Source: Sparassis latifolia
Taxonomy: Eukaryota > Basidiomycota > Agaricomycetes > Polyporales > Sparassidaceae
Reading direction: 5' to 3'
NCBI GenBank assembly: GCA_018466975.1
Contig: CM031557.1
Span: 2,418,001-2,482,000, forward strand
Length of the DNA stretch: 64,000 nucleotides
A model generated the notes under the pieces. It made no database searches, was not told the DNA's origin, and saw only the letters and a program-made list of their open reading frames with translations. The translations under genes and the position numbers were made by a program. Every line of letters begins with the position of its first letter. The stretch's first letter is position 1. Shown here piece by piece: positions 10,997 to 21,244 of this stretch.

Positions 10997-12763
10997 ATGG
11001 ACAAGACTTTGGACGAGGTGGGCTCGTTTTTCACTCGACGCCACACGCCTTTTTTTCTGACTCAACACGTCGTAGATCATCTCTTCGCACCCCAAGGGCA
11101 TTCGTCGCTCTTCTTCGCGCCGCATCAATACGGGAAAGTCCCAAATTCTTGGAAGTCCCGCCAGCGCACCCGTGACTCGCGCACGCGCTGCCGCCGCCGC
11201 CGCCGCCACCAACGGGGCTAAGGGCGCCACGGCAGCACCTACCGCCCAGCAACCCGCCGACAAAATTATCGTCTCCAATCTGCCCCCGGATGTGAACGAA
11301 GCGCAAGTCAAGGTTTGTTTCCTCACTTTTTCGAAGCCTTTTGTGGTAGTAATCGCATGTTCAACAGGAGCTTTTCCACACCATGATTGGTCCTCTCAGA
11401 GAGGTCACCCTCCATTACGATGCACAGGGTCGCTCCAAGGGTGTCGCGGCCGTCCAATTCCAGAGGCGTGGCGATGGCACCAAGGCCTACAACCAGTACA
11501 ACAACCGGCTTATCGATGGAAGTTAGTATCGGCTGCTTTCACGTCTTTTACACCCCTCCTATTCTTTTAGCTTGCCTTTGGCTTGTCCATTCCTTGCGAA
11601 ACTACACCGGGTGTCGGAATTTTCCCGCGACCCGGAGGGCGTTTTTGCGCTATCTCTTTGGTTCATGTTGCGCTGGGTCGTCGTCCCTCAACGTCAAGGC
11701 TCCACCCTCGTCGCGTGGTCTCCAAATGAAGGAGCACTCCAAGGCATCGGCCATACGCTCACCTTGTGTTCGCGTCGCCGTAGTCCTCAACCATAGCGAC
11801 TCGTGGTCACTCGCCCGAGTACTCTCCAGCCCCCATGCGAAGTCCGGAGGGTCTGATCAACCCTGCGTCGACCTAGCATCCTGGCGTACCTGAGCTTGCG
11901 AATGTGTAGGGAGAGACGTCTTCTCTCCTGGACTAGTGTTTGACTCTCCTCGAACATAGTCTGCATAGCATGCGGGTGGAGATGGTTATTTTTTGTCCAC
12001 GTCAAGGTACCGGCGGAGGAAGACAACGATCTGGACGAGGGGGCATGGTGTGGTTGTGTTACCCGTTAACATGTTCCATGACGCTACCCTTCGACGGTTT
12101 GGATGTGCTCTCGCGCTAGGTGTGGGCAATAGCGAAGATCGTGCCTCGCACACAAGAAGGTCGGCAAGATGGTTCCGTGGTGACGCTGTGGATGTGGATG
12201 CGACCGTTATCGTTCGACAACCGGCTCGTTTCGTTGCTTCCGCTATCGTATCCTCTTTTGCTTGCTTACTTTCGCTGCGCTGAACATCCGACTAATGAAA
12301 ACCTCTACTCCTCTTTTCCGCCGTTACGATTCTTCCGCCCAACCCACTTCCGTTCCGTCCTCGACTTCTCTCGTCGTCGTACAGAACGTCCCATGAAGAT
12401 TGAAATTGTACTCGACCCGTCGCGGCCGACGCCACCAGCGTCACTGGCATCTCGCGTTGCGCCTGCGCCTGCTGCAGCTGCACCTACGGAGGCTGCGAGG
12501 TTAGTTTTGTCTCCCCGAGGACTGCAAATTGGTATCATCAAAACTAATTGGACCCTCAAAGGACTGGTGGCACACGCCCGAGACGTGGAAGGGGTGGAGG
12601 TGGGGGAGGACGGGGTCGCAAGAATGAGCGGCCGGCCAAGAGTGCTGCTGACTTGGATGCTGAGATGGAGGTAGGCTCTGTCACTAGTCTCGATAATTGT
12701 TGTGTATTCTCACCCTCTACTTTTCAGGATTACACTGCGAGCAACGCTACTGCTGCTGCTTAA
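10997..12763 (+). CDS. YRA1: mRNA export adaptor Yra1/ALYREF (REF family, RRM)
   Basis: ALY/REF proteins bind spliced mRNA within TREX and recruit the Mex67/NXF1 export receptor. Six exons (10997-11017, 11076-11312, 11368-11521, 12385-12499, 12562-12670, 12728-12763) give 223 residues with consistent phase. The N terminus MDKTLDEIISSHPKG matches the short N-terminal REF/UAP56-binding motif. An RRM follows, with KIIVSNLPPDV (RNP2 side) and SKGVAAVQF (RNP1 side), then LIDGKRPMKIEIVLD across the long intron. A Gly/Arg-rich region (RRGRGGGGGGRGRK) and a C-terminal acidic motif SAADLDAEMEDY, the second conserved REF end motif, close the protein. Intron 3 (11522-12384, 863 nt) is far longer than other introns here. 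Confidence 0.95.
11522..12384 (+). other. Unusually long intron of YRA1 interrupting the RRM
   Basis: The 863-nt intron starts GTTAGT after the codons for RLIDG and ends ACAG before the codons for RPMKIEIV. The exon junction restores the family motif DGKRPMKI. Reading frames inside the intron show no recognisable domain and no box C/D snoRNA pair was noticed. Yeast YRA1 carries a similarly outsized intron that mediates autoregulation; the parallel is noted as inference. Confidence 0.85.
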
Positions 12764-13048
12764 TTGCGTTCACGTAGAGTATCTGTCTATAGCAAGTTCT
12801 TTCTTCTCTGTCTCCGGACCGTTATCTCTGTACTTCTATACCTTAGCTTCGTGGCTTCGTGGTTTACCGGTCGGCGTTCAGCATAGTAGTGCTCTTGGTT
12901 GCGTATCTATGGTGTGCCTGCAGAAATCCTAGCCTATTGTGCTCTGCTTTACACGTCCTTTCTTGTGTTTGAGTCTCAACTGCGCATGCGATGAACGCAG
13001 GGCTAAAACCGTATAGTCACCGCGTGTGATAGCTTGCATCCTTCTACC

Positions 13049-14380
13049 ATGTCTACTACATTCGACGAGGACGAGGACATAGAGACGCTTTACGCCGACA
13101 AGGCAGAGTGGGCGGACGTCGTTCCTGTACAGCAATACGAGGGTGTTGCCCCTCTCGCACCCATCTTCTATTCACCAGCATGTGCGTTGCATACGATTCA
13201 TAGTGTCTCATAATCGGACCCTTTGACCTGTGCGATTGCAGACAAAGATGCTACAGATTACTTCCGGGGCGTTGTCAAGACCGGCGAGAAGAGCGCCAGG
13301 GTGCTCGAGCTCACCGAGCACATCATCCGGATGAATCCCGCCCACTACTCTGCCTGGTGAGTACGCCTCTTCCCTCCGCGGTGCGCCTCTTATCCGCAGG
13401 CATTCGCGATGTGCCATGCAGGCAGTACCGCTACCACACACTAATCGCGCTGGGCTCCCCGCTCGAGGACGAGCTGAGGCTGATGGACAAGTACGCGATC
13501 GACTTCCTGAAGACATACCAGGTGTGGCACCACCGGCGGCTGCTCCTCACTGCGCTTCGCTCGACCGACGCGGCGGCGGCGGAGCTCAACTTCATTGCGC
13601 GCGCACTTGGTGCGGATGCGAAGAACTACCACACGTGGAGCTACCGCCAATGGGTACTCGCGCACTTCAACAACGAGGCGCGCCTGTGGGCGGGCGAGCG
13701 CGCGTGGGTCGAGGAGCTGCTGGACAAGGACGTGCGCAACAACTCCGCGTGGCACCACCGCTTCTTCGTCGTGTGGCTCGCCGGCGTGCGAGCTGGGGAC
13801 GAGGACCGCGAGGAGGTGCTCAAGCGCGAGCTCGCGTGCGTGTGGTCCTGTTCGGCACGGTGTGCGCATGGGTGCTGATTCTAGCGTGTTGTGGTTGCAG
13901 GTTTGCGAAGGAGAAGATTGCGCTGGCGCCGAATAACCTGTCTGCGTGGAACTATTTCCGTGGGGTGCTCGAGCACACGCATACGCCCTTCGCCCTGCTG
14001 ACGGCGTTCGTGGAGCCGTACACTGCCGCAGAGCCTCCTACGACGACCAAGGAGCAGAGCGTCCTGGACTTGGAGAACCCCCTGCCGTCGGAAGGCGCGG
14101 ACCTGCCTAGCGTGTGTGCGCTCGAGTTTCTTGCGGACATACATGAGCAGGCTGGCGGAGACCAGACTGCGAAGGCTGTCGAGGTAGATAAAACTTGTCT
14201 TCCCAATGCTGAACGGTTGGCTAAGTCATGAACAGATCTGGAAGACGCTGGCGAACAAACATGATACAATGCGCAAGAAGTAAGCGTAAAGTCCGCTCTT
14301 GAGTAGGAATTACGCTGATCATCCTTCTCAGATATTGGGAGTACCGCATCAGAGAGGCTTTGCAGGCTAAGGCTTCCTAG
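13049..14380 (+). CDS. RAM2: Protein farnesyltransferase / geranylgeranyltransferase I alpha subunit
   Basis: This alpha subunit is shared by farnesyltransferase and geranylgeranyltransferase I, which prenylate CaaX proteins such as Ras and Rho. Six exons (13049-13181, 13242-13356, 13422-13835, 13901-14183, 14236-14279, 14332-14380) give 345 residues. Five PFTA repeats with the conserved Trp/Arg or Trp/Lys spacing are visible: HYSAWQYRYHTL, YQVWHHRRLLL, YHTWSYRQWVL, NSAWHHRFFVV and LSAWNYFRGVL. An acidic N-terminal leader (MSTTFDEDEDIETLY) precedes the repeats. Length is within the family range. The gene follows YRA1 on the same strand after 285 bp of intergenic sequence and converges with the methyltransferase gene. 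Confidence 0.95.
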
Positions 14381-14761
14381 ACAGCGCATTGCAGTTTGGT
14401 ACGTTGCCGTTGTTTTTCCCCTTCGTATCAAACAATCAAAGGCGACATCTGCGGGAACAGGGAGGCGAAAGCGAAGGATTGTGCTCAATATATCCCAATG
14501 TATCATCTCGGTGGAGAACGCAAAATTGTTGTACAATTTCTTGCAGATCAGTAACGATGACAGCGAATAACTTGGAACTACAGTATCAAATGGACTAGAC
14601 GCGATACAATAATACAAACGATGTTTCAGAGACGCAAATCCGAATCCTATCGATACACCATGACAGACCAACGACTTCCTTTGGAGTTGAGTTCCAAATT
14701 GCTATCGTACAAGTTCTGAAATCCTTCCGCGGTTCTTCGTGATACCTCTCCGCAGTGCGAG

Positions 14762-15843
14762 TCAAAACTGCTTGTCCTTGTCCGTTAGGGGGACATACTG
14801 GATAGCCAGGGTATCAGTGAAAGCCAGCAGGAAGATCGAGACGTTGTTGGCTCACCATGACCCCGAATAGCTGCTTCTTCGTCACGTTGCCGTGTTCGTC
14901 CTTGTCAACCTGCACACAGGCGCATTCAGCATTGGTATAGGAATAAGAATGAGATGACGAACTACCTGAAGTATCTCCTGGGAGTACGATCCGACGGGGA
15001 TGAACATGCGCCCGGGGCTCGCGAGCTGGTCAACGAGTACAGAGGGCAGCTTGGGCGCCGCGGCCCCGACATGAATGACGTCGTACGGGCCTAAACAGTC
15101 CATAAGACCTTCCCCACCTACAGTACTAAGATAGGGGACTCACCGAGGGAAGGATAACCTGGCAGTACAAAAGCACTCAGTATAACGCCTCGGCGTAGCG
15201 TGCACCGACGCACCTTGTCTGCCATCGCCGGCAACCATCACGATGCGCCCGTCATCCACGGCCTCGCCGAGGCCGTCCTTGCGGAGGTTCTCGACCGACC
15301 AGTCGACGAGCTCAGGGATGTGATCTATCCCGACGACCTTACCGGGAGCGCCGTCCGAGATCAGATGGTGGAAGACCGCACAGAGATATCCCGAACCGGA
15401 GCCGACGTCGAGTACACGGGCTCCTGGGTGCAAGAGGGGAGAAGGTTCTCGGCGGCATGTGCGTGCTATACAGAGCCGATTCGGTAGACGCATAACACAG
15501 CATCGACAGGCGTACCATGTGAGGGGCGGAGATAGTTGCACCATACCCAATGTATCTGTGAACAACAACAGACGTCGGTCAATGCTATGCTGTTCAAGTA
15601 ACAGGATCGTTACTCACTGAGGAGCGTCCACATATGCGCCTTCGATATCCTGGACATAATGTGCACGGTTGACCTTCGTCAGTGCCTGTTCCCGGAGTGT
15701 TGCAAGCTCGTCAAAGAAAATTCTTGTGAGTAATTGAATCGCACCGTACTCACAGCGAGGACGCGGTCCGAGTTGATGAGCCCACTCCGAGCCATGTTGT
15801 GGATAAGTTCAGAGCTGGTGTTTCCTGTACACCGCCACGCCAT
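14762..15843 (-). CDS. Protein-L-isoaspartate O-methyltransferase with an apparent one-base frameshift
   Basis: This enzyme uses S-adenosylmethionine to repair isoaspartyl residues in damaged proteins. Eight exons were placed: 15754-15843, 15618-15685, 15516-15555, 15214-15465, 15144-15158, 14966-15090, 14856-14909 and 14762-14797. The family blocks are all present: [33 protein letters not shown], the SAM-binding motif [24 protein letters not shown], and the end block [11 protein letters not shown]. Between [10 protein letters not shown] and [10 protein letters not shown] the frame shifts by one base at a run of four C (plus strand G at 15436-15439). One more C would restore a 226-residue protein, the usual family length. 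No alternative splice site repairs it. Exon 5 is a 15-nt microexon encoding YPSL. A sequence error is more likely than a pseudogene, since every other block and splice site is intact. Confidence 0.9.
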
Positions 15844-17736
15844 GTTTGCGAACAATATATGTCGCAGGAATTTCAGATTAGGAGGTGTTTGTCGTCAGTG
15901 TATGTAAAAGTGTGCGTTCAGATTGGGTGGAGGACGGTGGTGAGAGCCACTATGTAGTAGGTAGCCTTGGAGTACGAGGCAGAGCTGAGAGGGGTGGGTG
16001 GGCTTGCACCAGAATTTGTCTCGATTCGCCGCGCCGATCATGCAATTATTCCAGGACCTGGTCCGGAATATACCTCCTACTCCAGCAAACACACTCTATG
16101 TAATGCCTCAACATTAGAATACGCGTAGGTGATTTTTCTGAACCTATTTCAATGACGCAATAGGCCCGCCCACTTGACTCGGAGGGTCACTGGTGCCCGC
16201 AGTCACGACTGACGAAGAAGGCTCGGGAGTCTACGCCGGCTCTATCTGGCTGAGGGGAAAATCGTCTGCTCGCCCAGAGCTGCATCAGTACTGATTGTCT
16301 TTCAAATGTTGTAGGTGTGATTCATGCATGAAGGATGCAGCATTGAGTTAGCCGCTCTGTCAACCTCCCGTGCACTCTCCGCCTTTATCGTTCAGCATAC
16401 TTAGCTTCGCTGAGGTCATCGCACACCGGTGATTGCAAAGAACGAGGTTGTGCAGGAAGACATGCTGCATGCAGGCTCCAAAACCGACCGCTCTGTATCT
16501 GGAGGTTCAGCGGAACATGCAGCTACGTGCAGTACTCAAAATGGCGGTATTCGAGTGGAGGTAGTATGGCGAGGTAGACCCACAGGAGAAGACTCATCGG
16601 AAGCCGACAGTGACAAGGAGATGACTGAGGATTCAAGGGGACTCGGAGAGCCGAACCTCGTCTGTCTTTGTTTACTTAGATCGCTGCCTTGTGCGTCTAT
16701 CCTTGCCTCCATCGACTCCTACACGTTGCCAACGCTCATATGTATGCATCCTAAGTCTCTTCAAGTCGCCTCGTGTCCTCGCTAGTCCCGCTGCTCTACA
16801 CCTCTCACGTCCTGCTCTTGCGCGTTTCCCGCCCGTTGGCCCTCTCTGCCATTCCAGCGTCGGTGCAACGCTCCCGCGGCCCTCTCTTCCCTCCTCTGCA
16901 ACGCAAGACCACATAAGCAGGAGGGTGACGTCAACGGTATCGCAGTAGACGGCCCGAGTTTCACAAAAAAATATCTTACTCCCGCTCAGCGCGTGCAAAC
17001 AACGTCGGGCTCTCCCCCACCCGGTCTGAGCTGGCAACGCGATCTCTCGTCCAATGCTGGGTGTGGATACGTCGCTGCCATTTTTCGGCGCTGACTTCCT
17101 CTCCTGCGCTTGCATCTATCGATGTACCTACAACCACCAGAACTACAAGGTGAGCCCGTCAACAACTCCCCCCAGCGCTGCGAGCTGTGCTCGCGGCATT
17201 CCCTCCCGCGTCGGTCTTTGTGCGCTGGAATGGATATGCGGGTAAGTCTCTCGATACAAGCATTAGCACCATTTTTACTCACCTGGACGACGCAGAGCAG
17301 ACGCACCAGTTGACCGTACAGAAAGTCGCAAGAAAGCGATGGCGGCTGATCGAAGGTGAGCGAACCGATACCTCCCACCGAACGACCGCGACCCTTATAT
17401 ACCCCGTCGCAAGCCGCGCATCGTAAGATACTCCCGCACGGAGCCATGCCCACCGCATTTCAGCCTCCCGCACCCCGCTCGCCCATGGCCATCAGAATTC
17501 GTAGGAAGCGTGACTGCAATACATTGGCGGAAGCGAGACGCGGCGCACCGATCGCGATCGCGATCGCGCTGCCAGGGCTTCTCTCCGTCTCCATCTTCGC
17601 CTTCCTCGCTTCGATTTCCCCGTGGAGACTCTGCACGGGCCAATTGCGTTTGCGCCGTCGCGCTCGCGGTGCGCTGCGTATCAAAATTGCGGTCGAGACG
17701 CGTCCTCGAGCGCCCTCCGCTGACTCAACATCCCGA
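15844..17736. other. Gene-poor region, no gene supported
   Basis: Many short frames on both strands, none with a known domain. Frames around 17.05-17.45 kb have possible splice signals but no recognisable product. A short GATCGC-type tandem occurs near 17550-17570. Confidence 0.35.
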
Positions 17737-17875
17737 CGTATTCCTTGGACGGGTGTCGACGCGCCCGCTGGAGGTACACGGAATCACCGTGCGTGTGCGA
17801 GCATCCTGTCGAGACACACCCCACGTATTCCTTGAGCGGGTGTCGACGCGCCCGCTGGAGGTGCACGGAAACACC
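17737..17875. repeat. Two direct 52-bp copies offset by 87 bp
   Basis: A 52-bp segment beginning CGTATTCCTT at 17737-17788 recurs at 17824-17875 with only a few substitutions. The offset of 87 bp is a multiple of three, so all frames are preserved between copies; on the plus strand both copies read VSTRPLEVHG and on the minus strand LQRARRHP. Whether either strand is translated is unknown. Confidence 0.8.
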
Positions 17876-20800
17876 ACCAGTGCGCAAGCGTCCAACTCGG
17901 TGGTAGACAGCCCTACAGAACCGAAGTCAACGTGAAATTTCTTTTCGCCGCGACGACATGTCACATTACGACGGGGATCATCGCACCGACCGCACAGCTG
18001 CGTACTACCCTCGCTACGTACGTACGCGCAAACATCGGCGCATTTCCCACCGCCGCGGCTGCCCGCGGAAATGTATTACACACTGTGAGCAGACACAGTT
18101 CGGTTTCCTTCGTGCGCGCGTGTGTGCTTTCAGCGGTGAACAGACACCTCGAGACGGTGCTGGGTCACCTCTGGGTGATAAAGATGGCAAAGTTTGCACG
18201 ATGCTCGTCTCTGTGTGGCATGGTACTGGTTCATGCTGTAAAATTCCATTGTTCCGAGCTGCAGACTAGCGTGGTATCCGTCTGAGGCAGCACTCATGCA
18301 CTTGCCTCAGATCCTGGTCTCCTAGAGATTTGTTAGGAGCAGGAGGACATTTTTTTGTTGCCATAGCTCCGGCGAATCCGCTTTGGATGCATGGAGAGAT
18401 CGCGTGCATGGACGTGCGGGCACGACGGTTCTGCGGCTACTCTGAGCGCAATCGCGCGCTTCCCTCAGCAACAGCGGGGTCGGCGGAAGACAACGGAGAT
18501 GTCAGCTAGGCCGCACAGTGTTTGGGGCATACAACACTCCTGCAAAATCGTCGACGAACCTGCGCAGAAGAGTGAGGAGCGTCGGGGGAGGCTGCGCGGA
18601 GGAATGTAAGAGTGAGAAAGCGAGCGGCGAGCGGCGTTGTCGGCGTACCGTGCCAGTGTCCCCGGGACATCGCGTTCCACACTTCTCAGCGCCCCGACCG
18701 ACATGTGTGCCATCACCATCCCTCCGCCACCCACTGCAGGCGGCCTCCGCTCTCGCTGCGACGCATGGACCTGCAGCCTGCAGGGCGGGATACCCCATCG
18801 CCCTCCTCTTCCGGCCTGCATGCTTCGCGCGCCGTACGTTGCGACTGGGTCGTATTCATGCCCGACGCCATGGCCATATTCTGATAAGACATTCTGCAGC
18901 GTCATCCCGTGTCAGTGACGGTAAACACAGCCTGTTTCTTCTGCCTGCAGCATATCGTCATTTCGCAGCCTAACGTTTTCACTTGTGAGATAGTACACGT
19001 CGACGATGAAGGTGCGAGTCTCGTCTATGTGCGAAACCTGCATCCAGGCAGTGCGCAACATCTCCCGACCGACATGACCGCTGCATGCGTGCGAGAACTG
19101 CCATAACCTCTGGCAGATAGATCGCTGACGGATGCTGTTCGCAGATGCAGATGACAGGTTTTTTGTCACTTTGTGCCGAGAGCGAGAATGATTCCACTGA
19201 GACACCTCAAGCAAGTTGAAAACAGTGAGAAACCTCGGGCTCAGGCCTCAGGCCTCAGGAACCGCCTTTTTGTGCGGGAACCTTTTTTTTTTCCAACTGA
19301 CAGCTGGCCGGCCGGGTGACACCTATCCCGTCCGTCCTGGCCATCGGATAATATTTGATGCTGCTTTCCCGAGGAGTGCAGGCGCCGTACGGGCTACGGC
19401 GTCTGTTAACCTCTAATTTGAGTCCCGCGCCTGTGGTAAGAATATCCTTTGCAATACCGACGTGTGTGCACACGTCTCCAGGAAGGGGGTTCGCGCACGG
19501 TGTGGCGTTCAGACGGGATGAAGCTTTGGATCCGCAGATGCGGGCCGAAGACGCAGAATCAATATTTGTCGTCTTGTCACCCTGCGAGCTTGGCGGACAT
19601 GGTGGCAGGCGAAGTCCTGGTTTATCGCTCTTTAGGTGTTTCCAAACAGCCTGATCAACCCCGTGAGGAGAGAGGATCGATGGTTTAAATGAACACACCG
19701 GTGCAGGTTAGGTACCAGTTTGTGTGTGGCGATAATTCAACGTGAAGTTGCCAGTGTGCGGTACCGTTGAGCGCCGCTCCCCGATAAGTATCGTCCTGTC
19801 GAATCAATGGTGGTGGATGTTGCTGGTGCCGTTCGAGTCTCCAGCGCTAGCCGAGGCCAGACGCCCACAGCAAGGTCCAAGTTCTTCTATTACAAAGGAA
19901 CGACGGCTATTGAAGTCTTTGCATACAGCTGGCCTACGTATTCTGAAGCCTGCTGTCCAAACTATGTCCCTTGGGATCCAAAATTACGTAGTGAGGAATC
20001 GTATCGCAGCTCTCTAAAGACTGCTAGTTTATCCTGCTGTCATTAACAAGTAGGTCTGACGGCCTCGCCATGCGCAGGCGCTCTAGATCTATGTGGACCC
20101 ATGATCACGGGTGGTCCGTGTATCAGCCGCTGACTTTGACTGGCCATGCCATCGCAGAATGTCGAACGTTCGAACCTATGCAGCTAGGAGCTGTCTGACA
20201 AGGAGTCCCCGCGAGCACTATGGCTATCTCGATCCCGCATATAAATGCGAAGGGCGGTTCTCGTAGAGGAGCAGTGGGAACCTCTCGGAATCGGCGAGGT
20301 ATCCTGCGACGAACGTGGCACGACCTACATTATCAGGGGGCTTCCTTGACGTACTCTCCCGAAGACGTTACAGTACAGAAGCACTCTGGTGGTGACGCCC
20401 AAATCTATGTAGTATGATGATTCGAATCTCAGCCCGTGCGTAGTGGCTGATAATTGCATGCGCTCGAATTTGAAGGAGGCCCTGTATCGCATCGTAGGCG
20501 GGACCGTCGTGGTCACTGGAACGTCATAACCGTATCATGTGCGCCTCTGGATCGACATCCGACCGTTAAAATGGTTTGTCCAAGCAATGTTCCTGACAAC
20601 CTGAGACTCGGGAGTGGCTATCAAGGAACATTCGCAGTGCCAGTACAGTCTCTTGGGGGAGCACAACTTCCGGGCCAACTTTGAGGTACTTGCACTTATA
20701 TATCCTGCTGAAGAACCGACGAGGTACGTTGTGGCGGATCTAAAGAAACACTGCGCTCACATACGCTCATGAGGTTCAATCACCCCATTCAACACGCGCG

Positions 20801-21244
20801 ATCGGGGGAACGCACGTTGGACGAACTTGAAAGTACTCCCCATCCAAATTGGGAATGCTACTTGAACGCTGAAGTTTGAACCGGGAACCAGTCGTGAGCG
20901 ACAGACCGGCGAACGTGTCCGCCGTCCTCGCACGAGTATACACTGCAGAGCATCACATTCAGACGCGGGTCTGCGAGCTCATCGAACGTGTAGTCTTCGC
21001 GTACAAATCGTCGCGGAGTGGCAGCATGGTTGCCCTCGGACGAAATTTTGACGATGGCTCTGATCTTCCTAGATCGATCTTTGGCCCCGTCGGGCGACCC
21101 GCAAGCTGTCTGTCTCGCTGGCGCCCCACCAGCAGAAGTCGAGCGGAAAGCAGAATCGGTTAGGCTGCTGTAATACAAAATCCCGCACATAATGCTGCCT
21201 CCCCAGGAGTCCGTCGCGTTTGCGACCCGGCCCCCCTTCACGCC
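17876..21244. other. Gene-poor region, no gene supported
   Basis: No complete gene could be modelled across 3.4 kb. Short frames near 19.8-20.0 kb (for example KFFYYKGTTAIEVFAYSW) and 20.3 kb read somewhat like protein but are interrupted and unrecognised. A small octamer tandem (CTCAGGCCTCAGGCCTCAGG) lies at about 19240-19259. Degraded genes or an untranslated transcript remain possible. Confidence 0.35.

Noticed and set aside
13416..14231. A 271-codon plus-strand frame
   Set aside because: It is an alternative-frame shadow of the RAM2 exon; the PFTA repeats lie in another frame.
14856..14909. A second possible frameshift in the methyltransferase gene
   Set aside because: Careful recount of the exon gives 54 nt in phase; there is only one break.
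15200..15487. A 95-codon plus-strand frame
   Set aside because: Antisense to the conserved SAM-binding exon of the methyltransferase.
20160..20190. GTTCGAACC sequence resembling a tRNA B box
   Set aside because: No A box or acceptor-stem pairing at the right distance could be found.
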